The notes: generated by a model from the sequence alone, not told the origin. Counted from the first letter of the stretch, positions 16,006 through 25,357 are shown. The stretch is DNA of 55,427 nt from Shewanella sp. MBTL60-007 (GCF_019654915.1 NZ_BPET01000038.1:1-55427); one strand, 5' to 3'. Made by a program: numbers and translations.

Positions 16006-16437
16006 TTATGAACATGAAGATTCCATTGCGAGAGCATTGAATATTTGTGAGTGTAACAACTGCATCGAGTCTATTGGATACGACAAATGTCCAACAAGGC
16101 GCTCTGCTAACTGATCAATACTTACATCTTTAGGTAGACATAATTGGACTGGCTCCTCCTCCGAAGTCACTTTTCCGACTCTGGTTCGGTAGGCTCTATC
16201 CAAAAATGCACCGGATGTTTCATGCAAGACATAATGTGGTTTAGCGGCTAAGGAGCCGGCCAGAAATCCCTGAATATAGTAAACGCAGGAGTTTGCTGGG
16301 AGTGCTTCAGGCGCACTCTTTAGTGACATACAAGATTCGAGTACTGCTCGTTCCTCATTTGTCGGTTCAGTAGAGCCTGCAAGTAATGAAAAAGATAGCG
16401 TTAATGTTAGTAATATTAATAACTGACTGCTCTTCAT
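16006..16437 (-). CDS. Rap1a/Tai-like exported protein
   Basis: A 143-residue protein with a signal peptide (cleavage near LLAGS, residue 22) and the pattern of the Rap1a/Tai family: a conserved Cys in VLESCMSL, CVYYIQGFLAG, then QLCLPKDVSIDQLAERLVGHL, plus a C-terminal Cys, giving four cysteines for two disulfides. In Serratia, Rap1a-type proteins neutralise T6SS amidase effectors in the periplasm. No effector or T6SS gene is nearby, so here it could be an orphan immunity protein or a domesticated relative. Confidence 0.6.
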   Translation of the reverse strand: MKSSQLLILLTLTLSFSLLAGSTEPTNEERAVLESCMSLKSAPEALPANSCVYYIQGFLAGSLAAKPHYVLHETSGAFLDRAYRTRVGKVTSEEEPVQLCLPKDVSIDQLAERLVGHLSYPIDSMQLLHSQIFNALAMESSCS

Positions 16438-17628
16438 TTTAGTTCCTCATTTATATGTGACTTATTCGAGTGCAACTAATTGGAGAGTCATAAATAAATC
16501 GTAAGCAGAAATTGTTATATTATTGACAAGTCGAATGCCGTAACCGCCAGTGACCTGCTTTAGTATATTAAAGTCTTTACTCTATCCGCCTTTGACCTGC
16601 CTATATCGCTTGTGATTGCCAGCCTATAGAGAGGTTTACTATTAGATTTATTATTCATCCCTATTTAGAACTCATATTTTTATTGTTAGCTATAGTCACT
16701 CACTGACCTTAACAGTTAAGAGTAAATGGCTAGTCAGTGTAAACTCGAATATTGTTGCCACATTGTTCGGGAATAACGAGTTATTGTTATAAGTGATTGT
16801 TTTTTCAGTGTCAACAGTTTGTTGTAAGTGCTTGTTTTGTGTGGGTGTTGCAACAATTAAGTTTCAATTTATGTTAAGTTAAGCTTGTTTGAAGCTATTT
16901 TTAAGGTTGGTTTAAGGTTTCTGGCAGTGGAATTTGTCAATCGAATGGCGATTTTTCTTAGTGAGTTGGATACCTATATAGCGAGTTTTAAATTCAATAT
17001 TTTAGGATTGATAATTATTTTATTGCGAAGTTAGCATAATAATTATAACGCCATAGCTAATAGCATAAGCTAATGGCATATATTGGATTTATTACTCTGG
17101 ACTTGGTTAATGCTGAAGATGAAGATTGTTATGTGTAAGCCTAAAAGCAGGCAAGTTAACTGGAAATGTTTTATAGAGCAAACTGATGATACAAGCTGAT
17201 GATAAATGAAGTTATAAGCTTCAAATTGTAACCTAGGATATTAAAGCATACATACAAGGCTAACTGTTTTATTCAAATAGATAGTCGCAATATGAGGTGT
17301 TTTTGTGCTTTTTTTATCTGCTACCTCATGGATGCACTCTTAACTCTCACTTTTTCAATTTAGCTTGTCGATCAATGGCTGTTCTGTCGCGGACTCGATC
17401 AATACTTGCTATAACTATCGCTCCGAGCAAGGCAACCGTTACATCATCTTGGAGCAAGCGGGTCGATTCTATTTTTTAGGGAGTTAGTGGTGAAAACCCA
17501 TTGCAGTAACTCATTGCTAAAAATGAATGCTTTTGCTAAAGCCGCTCTTATCTCACCCATGATTGATAATGGCTGGCTTTCTTATGTTTAACTTTGTGTT
17601 GTTTAACCTTTGTCATTTAAGGGCAGTT
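16438..17628. other. Long AT-rich stretch with no clear gene
   Basis: About 1.2 kb with low GC compared with its neighbours. No convincing intact coding frame; the only protein-like segment is the broken frame at 17292-17487. Short imperfect inverted repeats occur (for example around 17050-17075, AGCTAATAGCATAAGCTAATGG), but no terminator or RNA fold I can name. It may hold an undetected small RNA, or be an eroded acquired segment. Confidence 0.4.
17292..17487 (+). pseudogene. Possible frameshifted remnant of a small exported protein
   Basis: ATG 17292 encodes a hydrophobic, signal-like peptide (MRCFCAFFICYLMDALLTL) that stops at 17361-17363. A second frame, open from 17344, encodes a protein-like stretch (CSVADSINTCYNYRSEQGN, then YIILEQAGRFYFLGS) ending at TAG 17485. 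A shift in the T run near 17351-17355 would join them into one protein of about 64 residues with paired cysteines. Weak evidence; no family recognised. Confidence 0.25.
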
Positions 17629-18867
17629 ATGTTGAAAGAGTGGTTTTGGCTTTTTAAAAAGATAAAGTCGAATGAGCAGTTTGGCGAATATCAGCCAGCA
17701 TTACAAAATATGCTCTCTGAAGGGCAAGACATTCATGAACGAGACGCCAAAGGGCGTAGCGCCTTAGAATATATTTTTGCGAAACCCTTCCCATGTGTTG
17801 AGCTGGTATCTTGGTTGCTTAGCCAATCGAGTTTTAAACCGGCCAAAGAAGCGAGCCTCTATCCATACAGTGTTGATTTACCTAAGGGCCATTTCCAGCT
17901 CACTAAAGCCAATAACATGATGGATAAATTAGATGAGTTAATGCCATCGGCGCGTTGCGGTCTTGAAGATATTACTGAGAAAGCCCGTTTAGCTGAGCCC
18001 TATTTACGCTTGTTAACTAAGTTTGAACAGGCAGGCTTAACCAATCAATACCAATCCGGTAGTGAGTTTTATAGGCAAGCGTTTGCAAACAGGCTAGAAA
18101 GTCAGTTGCAATTGCGGGATCTAGAAGCGCAGTTTGATGATCTCTGCGTTGGTTTTCATATGCTTGCCGCTGAATATGACAATGAATTCCAGAGTCGTAT
18201 TGCTGGCGCCCCTTGGCTGCCAACTCCTGACTCCGCTAGCGCTCGCGCTAATTTGGATCTTATCGCCAATGATGAGAGCCTAAGGCTTGCCTTGCAGATT
18301 AACTTTGCCCAGTTACAAGGGCGAAATCCAGCCCTTCCAAGCAAAGGCTTGCTGCAGGTTTATCTTCAAGAGCCTGATGAGGGAGAGGAGCTAACGGGTC
18401 GCTGCGAAGCGATATTCTGGAAGCAGGCCGATATGGAGAGCCTCAATTGGGTTAAGTGTCAGCACAGAGCGATAACTGGGGACTATCTAGCGCCCTCGGG
18501 TTTCGACGTTAGCCATCGCAGGAACGGCCAATACCCTCTTAGTTGGAAACCATATACTCAACTGCCAGCTTGTGAAGCTGAAATTACTGCGGTTATCGAC
18601 AAAAATAGCTTAGAAATCGATCCTGAACTTTATACTGATTTGTACTATGACTATGGCTTAATGCCTCGGGTTGAAGCGCGCACACGGGAAGTTTTTACTG
18701 AAGAGGGAGAGTTCACTGAAGAGCCATACCTGCCTGAAAATCATATCGCTATCTTAAGCTATTTATATACAGACTTTGGAAGCAGTCTCTATAGTATTCC
18801 AGTCGACGCGTTAAGAGGCGATGAGACTGATTGGCGCCAGTTAACCCATACTTTTTGCAACGATTAG
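17629..18867 (+). CDS. DUF1963 (YwqG)-like protein with an ankyrin-like N-terminus
   Basis: A 412-residue cytoplasmic protein. Residues about 20-70 look like a single ankyrin-type unit (ALQNMLSEGQDIHERDAKGR then SALEYIF and VELVSWLL). A helical middle follows. From about residue 200 the pattern matches DUF1963: RIAGAPWLPTP, LALQINFAQL, LPSKGLLQVYLQ, then acidic segments to the C-terminus. The biochemical function of DUF1963 is not established. ATG 17629 is favoured by AAGGGC 5 nt upstream; earlier ATGs would add a hydrophobic N-terminus that does not fit the family. Stand-alone gene. Confidence 0.65.
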   Translation: MLKEWFWLFKKIKSNEQFGEYQPALQNMLSEGQDIHERDAKGRSALEYIFAKPFPCVELVSWLLSQSSFKPAKEASLYPYSVDLPKGHFQLTKANNMMDKLDELMPSARCGLEDITEKARLAEPYLRLLTKFEQAGLTNQYQSGSEFYRQAFANRLESQLQLRDLEAQFDDLCVGFHMLAAEYDNEFQSRIAGAPWLPTPDSASARANLDLIANDESLRLALQINFAQLQGRNPALPSKGLLQVYLQEPDEGEELTGRCEAIFWKQADMESLNWVKCQHRAITGDYLAPSGFDVSHRRNGQYPLSWKPYTQLPACEAEITAVIDKNSLEIDPELYTDLYYDYGLMPRVEARTREVFTEEGEFTEEPYLPENHIAILSYLYTDFGSSLYSIPVDALRGDETDWRQLTHTFCND

Positions 18868-19150
18868 CGCTGGACTAAAAGCAACACAGGTATATAGCTT
18901 TAGCGTGCTCTGGTGTGTATTTGCATCACTGCGGATCACACCAGGGTTGAGCTAGCCACTTACTGAAAGTCACTCGCGGGTTATTGGTATTTTTAATGCT
19001 GGGCAAGGTTATTGCATTGAATATCGATACGGGGGGATTCCATTTCAGGGCTTCACTAAAACTCTTATAATAACTTAGTAATACTTTGCTCGTTAATATG
19101 TATCCCATCAATTTAGTTATCAAGAACCATTACATTTATAGGGGAATACT

Positions 19151-19585
19151 ATGAACTTAGCTCAAGCATCTTTTACTAAAACACTGCTGTCTGCCATCGC
19201 TATTTTAATGGCTTCTGTGTCGGTCTGTATGTCTGCGCAAGCGGCGCCTTTGCCAGTTGTGGTTGCAACCTTTAAATCAATCAACACTTCAATGCAGTTC
19301 CATACTGCACCTAAAGCATCCTTTAAGGCATCGAATGGTGTTGAGATTGCCATTCATATGCCACGTAACTCTGATGATAACAGAATACTCATTATGGATA
19401 AGGACTGGTCTATTGTACCTAACCACTATACTACAGCTAACCATATGGGAATTATTGAAGCGGCCTATGAGTACGCCCGTAGTGAAGGATTGAATGTTGA
19501 ATTAAAAAAGGCTGATCAGTTTTATTATGATGGCAGCCACGGCTTTGCTTATGAAGTTGAAGTTAAGGATGAAAGCAAAAGCTAA
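19151..19585 (+). CDS. Exported protein of unknown function
   Basis: A 144-residue protein with a signal peptide (hydrophobic stretch about 10-28, cleavage likely after MSAQA near residue 31). The mature part is polar with an alternating beta pattern, the segment AIHMPRNSDDNRILIMDKDW, a helix (GIIEAAYEYARSEGLNVELK) and a charged end. No family recognised. A good AGGGGAA site precedes ATG 19151. Confidence 0.7.
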   Translation: MNLAQASFTKTLLSAIAILMASVSVCMSAQAAPLPVVVATFKSINTSMQFHTAPKASFKASNGVEIAIHMPRNSDDNRILIMDKDWSIVPNHYTTANHMGIIEAAYEYARSEGLNVELKKADQFYYDGSHGFAYEVEVKDESKS

Positions 19586-19654
19586 GCCTTGTTGTCCTAA
19601 GACTGGTGCTTCTCTTTTCATGATTTATAGATGATTAGGGGAGCTATAGCCTAG

Positions 19655-20221
19655 CTAGCCAAATTCGTTATAGCCATCAACTGAATAGAAGCTGATGCCT
19701 TGCGGCTTATGCTCTAGGATTTTATTGACTATGCTCTTATGAAAAAACACCTTATCCTTCCAGCCGCTGTCTCGAAATATTAACCTTTCCTCTAATGCGA
19801 TTTGGGCTAGCTGACTCTCGTCTAAAACGAGTTTCTTCATTCCTGAGATAAACTCACCGCCATTAAACTCATCATAGTAGTCGAACTCGCTGTGCTGGCG
19901 GTCAATAGCTTTAATTTCGTTGCCGATTTGAATCATGTGGTAAAGGTGCTCACCTTGATCGATTAATTTGATTTTGACCCAATTGGTACCATAGGTGTTG
20001 CTGATATTTAATTGCTGTAATAAGCCGTCTTTGATGCACAAAGAAGGCACTAGGAATATATCTGCCAGAGGATAGTTTTCTTCAGCGGCAAACCTTACTA
20101 CTAGTGGCACCGGCTCTAGGGGATGGGTGAACAGATTAGAAGGCACCGCATCTGCATATTCATCGGGAAAATCATAGAAGGGAATATCAATGTTCTCGAC
20201 TGCGAAAAAGTACTCTCTCAT
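19655..20221 (-). CDS. Imm11-family (DUF1629) protein
   Basis: A 188-residue soluble protein. The C-terminal half carries the Imm11/DUF1629 pattern: MKKLVLDESQLAQIALEERL, IFRDSGWKDKVFFHKSIV, then a terminal GISFYSVDGY. Imm11 proteins are predicted immunity factors of polymorphic toxin systems. No toxin gene is adjacent, so it is either an orphan immunity gene or has another role. AGGAAATAAAACA lies upstream of ATG 20221. Confidence 0.6.
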   Translation of the reverse strand: MREYFFAVENIDIPFYDFPDEYADAVPSNLFTHPLEPVPLVVRFAAEENYPLADIFLVPSLCIKDGLLQQLNISNTYGTNWVKIKLIDQGEHLYHMIQIGNEIKAIDRQHSEFDYYDEFNGGEFISGMKKLVLDESQLAQIALEERLIFRDSGWKDKVFFHKSIVNKILEHKPQGISFYSVDGYNEFG

Positions 20222-20528
20222 TGTTTTATTTCCTGAGCATATGCTTGGTAAAACTGCGGCAGCAAGACTAACACACCTGAAGGTTAAGTGATTACTTTAT
20301 TGTTTTTATTGTGTATTTATGTGATTCCAATTCTGTTTTTCTGATAGCAAAAGAAATCCTGATAGTGTTCTTTTTCTCATGCCTCCGTCACATTTTGGTT
20401 CTACTACTAAATACTATGAAGGTTAGTGATTACACAAATTATATTCATTGTTTTAATTGTGACAGTACAAAAAATACTCCCTAAAACAGCCACTACTCAA
20501 GTGCTGAATACATGCAAAAGGAGCTACC
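20222..20528. other. Divergent promoter region
   Basis: About 300 bp between the Imm11-like gene and the serine hydrolase. AT-rich, with TTTTTATTG runs near 20300; no repeat, RNA or coding frame seen. It must carry both promoters. Confidence 0.35.
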
Positions 20529-21800
20529 ATGAAAAAGTCAGTTTTAGCTTTAGCGAGTTTACTTTCATTCGGTTCAGTCGCTGTCGAATTTAAAGTGCGT
20601 GACGAAGCATTTATAGAGAATGCGGCCAGTCATGCTATCTCTATTAAAGACTGGGACAGCCCAGAGAATGCGGCCTCAACCTTTCCCCATGGTTACAAGT
20701 TCACTAGTGCCTATTATAAGTTAGATGTAAATGGTGTCTCCCCTCAAAAGTTAATGAGCGCAGATGCTTTAGATCTCAGCAAGCTTATGGTGTCTGACAT
20801 TGACGGAAAGATCGATCTTGAGACATTCCTACGTGACAGACTAAAGAATCATTCTATGGTTGTGTTAAAGGGGGATCGCATTATGCATGAGCATTACTGG
20901 AACAACATGAGTGACAAGTCAACGCATATTGATGCATCGGTAACTAAGTCGTTCACTTCAATGGCTGCTCAATTAGCCGTGGCCAAAGGCCAGTTGGATA
21001 TGAGCAAGTTAGTCATTGAGTATCTACCAGAGCTAAAGGGGACTGCTTGGGAAACTGCCACAGTTCAAGATGTTTCAGATATGCGTACCTCTGTCATTAT
21101 GAAGATCGCTAAGCATAAGAGCTGGGATGACCGTATGAGCGATTCACAGTCATACTACGGTGATACCGCTAAAGACTATCCAAACGGTGTTAGTGATTAC
21201 TTCCCAATGGTAACTGAACATAAGTATAAAATGGGGGAAGCTTACACTTATCAGTGTGTAAACACCGAGGTATTAGGCAAGGTTGTTGAACGTGCCTCTG
21301 GTAAATTGCTTGCTGAGTATATTGAGTTAATTTTTCAGTCAGCAGGTACTGAAAACGAAGCTTACTTAGTTTCTGATCATGCTGGTGGTGCAGTAGCTGC
21401 TGCAGGCCTAAATGCGTCTACTAAGGATTTGGCTCGTATCGGTCAGTTATTTCTAAATGATGGCAAGAACTACAAAGGCGAACAAGTGTTGTCTAAGGCT
21501 TGGGTCGATAGTTTATACGCAGGTAACGACGTTGTCCGTGCCGCGTGGAGCATGAGTAAAGAAGCTGCTCTTGCTGATGGATGGTATAAAGATCAATTTA
21601 GACTGTTAAAGATTGAGAATCGCGAGATCTTGGCAATGGTCGGTATTCATGGTCAGATTGTTGCAATGGATAGGGATTCAGGTGCTGTTATCGCTATGAA
21701 TGGCGGATACCCGCAAACAGAGACTGCGCGAATGGCATTATCGATTTTCTACAAAGTTCTACCTACAATTTTTGAGGCTGTTGAGGCTGTGAAGCATTGA
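20529..21800 (+). CDS. Serine hydrolase of the beta-lactamase/6-aminohexanoate-dimer hydrolase type
   Basis: A 423-residue protein with a signal peptide (cleavage near SVAVE, residue 19). The SxxK catalytic motif is in DASVTKSFTSMAAQLA near residue 138. The second motif is YTYQCVNTEVLGKVVERASG, which matches the Tyr-x-x-Asn arrangement of NylB-like and esterase EstB-like members rather than classic class C beta-lactamases. The third region is HGQIVAMDRDSGAV near residue 376. It probably hydrolyses an ester or amide in the periplasm; activity on beta-lactams is not expected from sequence. AAGGAG lies 6 nt before ATG 20529. Ends before a strong terminator. Confidence 0.85.
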   Translation: MKKSVLALASLLSFGSVAVEFKVRDEAFIENAASHAISIKDWDSPENAASTFPHGYKFTSAYYKLDVNGVSPQKLMSADALDLSKLMVSDIDGKIDLETFLRDRLKNHSMVVLKGDRIMHEHYWNNMSDKSTHIDASVTKSFTSMAAQLAVAKGQLDMSKLVIEYLPELKGTAWETATVQDVSDMRTSVIMKIAKHKSWDDRMSDSQSYYGDTAKDYPNGVSDYFPMVTEHKYKMGEAYTYQCVNTEVLGKVVERASGKLLAEYIELIFQSAGTENEAYLVSDHAGGAVAAAGLNASTKDLARIGQLFLNDGKNYKGEQVLSKAWVDSLYAGNDVVRAAWSMSKEAALADGWYKDQFRLLKIENREILAMVGIHGQIVAMDRDSGAVIAMNGGYPQTETARMALSIFYKVLPTIFEAVEAVKH

Positions 21801-21921
21801 CCCCATCCTCAATAATATGTATTCAAATCTCCTTTGTTAAGCTTAAATAGTCTCTTAGACGTTATGACCTGAGCAAGAAATGGGTAGAGTTGAATAGGTA
21901 GTAAGAGCATATAGATAATTA

Positions 21922-21947
21922 AAAAGGACGCTAATTAGCGTCCTTTT
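21922..21947. terminator. Bidirectional intrinsic terminator
   Basis: A perfect 26-bp palindrome built on AAAAGGACGCTAA and its complement, with A and T runs on the two sides, between convergent genes. Confidence 0.9.
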
Positions 21948-21975
21948 GTTTGTGCTTGCTTGTGTCTATAGTGCT

Positions 21976-22410
21976 TCAGTCAGCCTGCATCCAATCAACC
22001 TTAACACCAGCTTGGTCGAACATATCTTGGCTAATTTTAATCTTATCGGCCCAGCGTGATAAAAAGTCTTCGCTTGGTTGTGGGCTATGGACTGTGCTTA
22101 AACCTGTTTGGATTATTTTGGCAGCACAATTAGGGCAAGGGAAGTGAGTTACCCAGATCTCGCAGCCGCTAAGATCGCGTTTTGCATAGAGAATGGCATT
22201 CTCTTCTGCGTGTAGGGTTTTGAGTAGTTTCATTTCGCGGTTGTCGGTTTCGGCACTATCTGAGATCCCATGGGGGTAGCCATTGAAACCTAATGAGACA
22301 ATCCGGTTATCTTCGGTGATCACCGCACCCACTTGTGTGGAGGGATCTTTACTCCAAGAACCAACGAGCTCGGCCATCTGTAAGAAACGTGTCGCCCATT
22401 TTGTCATCAT
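21976..22410 (-). CDS. Deoxycytidylate (dCMP) deaminase family protein
   Basis: A 144-residue zinc-dependent deaminase. Motifs: HAEENAILYA near residue 67 (zinc-binding His and catalytic Glu) and PCPNCAAKII near residue 93 (two zinc cysteines). The N-terminal WATRFLQMAELVGSWSKDPSTQVGAVI is family-typical. It converts dCMP to dUMP for thymidylate synthesis, although some members act on other cytidine compounds. The C-terminal DMFDQAGVKVDW is also characteristic. Stand-alone gene. Confidence 0.88.
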   Translation of the reverse strand: MMTKWATRFLQMAELVGSWSKDPSTQVGAVITEDNRIVSLGFNGYPHGISDSAETDNREMKLLKTLHAEENAILYAKRDLSGCEIWVTHFPCPNCAAKIIQTGLSTVHSPQPSEDFLSRWADKIKISQDMFDQAGVKVDWMQAD

Positions 22411-22636
22411 CTAACTGAAACTCCTAAATCGATACTTTTGAATAAACGCCTAAAATTAGGGTTATTCTCTATGGAGAACAATGATAAATCAACATATAGC
22501 CAATCAATAAGGAATTAAGTTGGCTCAGAGTCTGAACCAACTGACCCTTTCTCGCCTTTTTTTGATGTAACTCAGCTATCTCGGGTGTCAGTTGGGTTTA
22601 TGATTCTTGTTCGTTTCGTAAATAGAAGTCGCACAG

Positions 22637-23743
22637 ATGACAAATATCAATCAAGAAAGACTCGTTGAACACTTTATCTCGCTGGTGAAAATCGACAGTG
22701 AATCAGGCAATGAAAAAGCGGTTGCTGAAACTTTAGTTGAACAGCTTGGCCAACAGGGCTTTGAGGTAGTTCAGCTAGCTGTGCCGGGCACTATTTCGAA
22801 CGGCTTTAATATCTACGCAAAGCTGCAAGGAGAGCTTGATGGAAGCATAGTTTTCAGCAGCCATATGGATACTGTGACACCCGGTAATGGTATTGAACCT
22901 ATCATTGAGGATGGAATCATTCGTTCTCAAGGCGACACCATTTTAGGCGGAGATGATAAATCGGGGATCGCCGCTGTGATGGAGGCCGTTCGTAGCATTC
23001 AAGAGAGCGGCGAAGCCCATAAGACGATCGAAGTGGCGTTTACCGTTTATGAAGAGCGCGGCATGCACGGCTCTAAAAACTTCGATATCAGCAAGATTGA
23101 ATCTAAGCAAGCGATTGTACTCGACTCGGGCGGCCCTATTGGCACCATTATCACGACCGCTCCAGGTCAGCAAAGCCTAAAAGTGACCATCAAGGGTAAG
23201 CCTGCCCACGCGGGACTCGAGCCTGAAGCGGGGATCAATGCGCTGACGGTCGCTGCCGATGCGATAAGCAAGATGCAACTGAGTCGCATCGATGATGAAA
23301 CCACCGCCAATATCGGTGTGGTGCGAGGTGGCCAGGCGACCAATATCGTGATGCCAGAGCTGCACATTGAGGCTGAGGCTCGCTCATTGAATGATGACAA
23401 GCTGGCAAAGCAGGTAGCGCATATGGTGTCGACTTTTGAAGCGGCGGCGCAAAAGCATGGCGCGAGTATAGAGATTGACTCAAGCCGTTCTTATAACGCT
23501 TACCATATCTCGGATGACGATGCCCATGTGGTGGCGATAAAGGCAGCCTTTGAAGCCATAGGAATTGAAGCCGTCACTAAGCCAACAGGCGGCGGGTCAG
23601 ATGCCAACATCTTTAATGAACAAGGCTTGAAGACGGTTAACTTGTCGACGGGTATGTCGAAGGTGCACACCACGGATGAGTTTATTGCGGTAGCCGATTT
23701 AGTGGCAATCACCAACTTTGTTCGCTGTTATCTAACCCGTTAA
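22637..23743 (+). CDS. M20-family metallopeptidase, PepT-like
   Basis: A 368-residue cytosolic aminopeptidase or tripeptidase-like enzyme. The two-zinc site is complete: HMDTVTPG near residue 76 (His and catalytic Asp), GGDDKSGIAA (bridging Asp), YEERGMHGS (catalytic and metal Glu), LDSGGPIG (Asp) and KVHTTDEF near residue 348 (His). The dimerisation-domain segment GKPAHAGLEPEAGINA is present. Length fits the PepT-like subgroup. Cleaves small peptides or related amides; the exact substrate is not clear from sequence. A terminator follows at 23814. Confidence 0.85.
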   Translation: MTNINQERLVEHFISLVKIDSESGNEKAVAETLVEQLGQQGFEVVQLAVPGTISNGFNIYAKLQGELDGSIVFSSHMDTVTPGNGIEPIIEDGIIRSQGDTILGGDDKSGIAAVMEAVRSIQESGEAHKTIEVAFTVYEERGMHGSKNFDISKIESKQAIVLDSGGPIGTIITTAPGQQSLKVTIKGKPAHAGLEPEAGINALTVAADAISKMQLSRIDDETTANIGVVRGGQATNIVMPELHIEAEARSLNDDKLAKQVAHMVSTFEAAAQKHGASIEIDSSRSYNAYHISDDDAHVVAIKAAFEAIGIEAVTKPTGGGSDANIFNEQGLKTVNLSTGMSKVHTTDEFIAVADLVAITNFVRCYLTR

Positions 23744-23813
23744 TTTTCAGCCTATCAGCGCTAATGGCAGCACTAATATTTAGTGATAGTTGAATGAATA
23801 GCCTCTGGGGCTG

Positions 23814-23843
23814 AGCCGCTCTCTTAATTGGGAGCGGCTTTTT
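23814..23843 (+). terminator. Intrinsic terminator of the peptidase gene
   Basis: AGCCGCTC (23814-23821) pairs with GAGCGGCT (23832-23839) across a 10-nt loop, followed by T5. Confidence 0.85.
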
Positions 23844-24033
23844 ATTTTATGGAGTTTCATCAGGCTTTACTATTTTTGCCATCTTTGTTGGTTAAGATTA
23901 ATTTTCGTTGTAGTTAAGATTAACATTTTTTCAAGCAAACTATTTTGTGAGTAAAATCAAATTCTACCGCAAACCTTTGTGCAATATTCATCCCGATTTA
24001 TCTATGGGGATCTAATTGAACGAGAGGTTTTCG

Positions 24034-24159
24034 ATGGCGTTTTTAGATGATGTGCCAACCCTTTTCTTATTGGTGGGGAGTATCGCCCTTGTCCAGTTTT
24101 TGGTTGTCGCTGTTGGACTCATGTTCAATAAGCTGCAAGGTCTCTTTAGGCAGCAATAG
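24034..24159 (+). CDS. 41-residue single-pass membrane protein
   Basis: ATG 24034, preceded by GAGAGG with 7-nt spacing, encodes MAFLDDVPTLFLLVGSIALV, then a continued hydrophobic helix to about residue 31 and a basic C-terminus (NKLQGLFRQQ). It ends 13 bp before a strong terminator, so it forms a complete small transcription unit. The composition is that of a small inner-membrane regulator or complex subunit. No name assigned. Confidence 0.6.
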   Translation: MAFLDDVPTLFLLVGSIALVQFLVVAVGLMFNKLQGLFRQQ

Positions 24160-24171
24160 CGTTCATCAATG

Positions 24172-24198
24172 AAAAGCCTGCATAGCAGGCCTTTTTTT
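24172..24198 (+). terminator. Intrinsic terminator of the 41-residue gene
   Basis: GCCTGC (24176-24181) pairs with GCAGGC (24185-24190) across a 3-nt loop with A-rich upstream sequence and T7 downstream. Confidence 0.85.
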
Positions 24199-24341
24199 AT
24201 CTGGTAGTTTTGATGTGGTGATTACTCGCTATTGCTTAGTAAGGATTCATCGCTTAACTCCCAATTATTCAACTCCTCACTACTCAGTTAGCAACTACTC
24301 AGTTGGCAACAACCCGATAACTCAATGACTCCAGTTATTAG

Positions 24342-24806
24342 TTAAGGTCTATCGTATCGATAGGGGGAATATTCCGTTCGGGGAGAGGGCGCCAGTTTGT
24401 AATAGGGCTGTAAAAATACGACTAGGTTAACCAGTTCCTCGACAGTCATCACGCTATTAAAGCTCACCATTTTAGATTTGCCATCGATTTGAACCGCAGA
24501 CTTGGGGTATCCCTCTATGAAGCTGTGCGATGGATTGATAATACCTGTGACCAGAGCAGCGTAGGTTTTAACCTTGTTCGATTCACCACCTAGAGGGATT
24601 GATAATATAGAGTGTTCGATAGCTTGTGGTTGCTCTACACCCTCTAACTGATGGCATGAGAGACATTGATACTTCAAGAAGGCTTGTTTTCCCTTGGCCA
24701 CATTGCCATCAGGGAGGTTAAAACCCTGAGGGGAATCCACCGACTTGTCACACCCCGATATTGCTGCAGCAATTAGGGCGAGCATGCATAGATGTAATAA
24801 TTTCAT
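24342..24806 (-). CDS. Monoheme c-type cytochrome lipoprotein
   Basis: A 154-residue lipoprotein with lipobox AISGC (Cys19). One heme-binding motif, CLSCH, lies near residue 48, preceded by VAKGKQAFLKYQ as in class I c-type cytochromes. A methionine in the C-terminal part (KMVSFNSVMTVEELVNLVVFLQPYY) can serve as sixth ligand. It probably carries electrons at the periplasmic face of a membrane. The region after the stop (about 24240-24330) has degenerate ACTCAGTT direct repeats. Partner reductase not adjacent. Confidence 0.8.
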   Translation of the reverse strand: MKLLHLCMLALIAAAISGCDKSVDSPQGFNLPDGNVAKGKQAFLKYQCLSCHQLEGVEQPQAIEHSILSIPLGGESNKVKTYAALVTGIINPSHSFIEGYPKSAVQIDGKSKMVSFNSVMTVEELVNLVVFLQPYYKLAPSPRTEYSPYRYDRP

Positions 24807-24904
24807 ATTCAGTCACTCCATCCTGATTAATCTCTTGTTGTTATCTGCTGCGAGCAATTATCGCGGTGTTACTTGCCAATAATTTAGGTTAATGGCGGGA
24901 GGGA

Positions 24905-25342
24905 CTACTCAATGCTAATTTTTTTTACCTCTTGCTTATTGTTAGCTGACTTAGGTAATACTAACTCCAATACACCATCTTCATATTTAGCTTTAATGTC
25001 TTGTTCTTTAATATTTTTGCCGAAATTAAAACTGCGATAATAGCTGCCGTAATGCCTTTCTTTCAGCATATTGCCGCTACTTTGTTTTTTCTCGGATTGC
25101 TCATCATGTTCAGCTTTTATAACCAGTTGGCCATCATCTAATGACACATGAATGTCATCTTTACTAAAGCCGGGTAGCTCGGCCAGTAAGGTATATTCAC
25201 CTTCCGTTTCTTCTATATCTACAGCAGGCATCTTGCTGGCTTTATTGAAAAAATCAGAGCGTAATACTGGGCTGAAAAAGCCTTGGAACATGTTGTCATC
25301 AAAAACTGATGGGAAAGATCTTGAGTGCTTGGCAGGTTTCAT
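24905..25342 (-). CDS. Hsp20/alpha-crystallin family small heat-shock protein
   Basis: A 145-residue chaperone. The alpha-crystallin domain spans about residues 42-140: PAVDIEETEGEYTLLAELPG, FSKDDIHVSLDDGQLVIKAE, YGSYYRSFNFGKNI, and GVLELVLPKS, the last being the conserved A-x-x-x-n-GVL element. It binds unfolding proteins without ATP. ATG 25342 has GAGGA upstream; the ATG five codons earlier (25357) has no such site. Its leader contains a perfect palindrome at 25473. Confidence 0.9.
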   Translation of the reverse strand: MKPAKHSRSFPSVFDDNMFQGFFSPVLRSDFFNKASKMPAVDIEETEGEYTLLAELPGFSKDDIHVSLDDGQLVIKAEHDEQSEKKQSSGNMLKERHYGSYYRSFNFGKNIKEQDIKAKYEDGVLELVLPKSANNKQEVKKISIE

Positions 25343-25357
25343 CACTAATATCCTCAT

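Noticed and set aside
17297..17479. A 60-residue frame in the gene desert
   Set aside because: Third frame over the same DNA as the proposed frameshifted remnant, with a less protein-like composition and no ribosome binding site.
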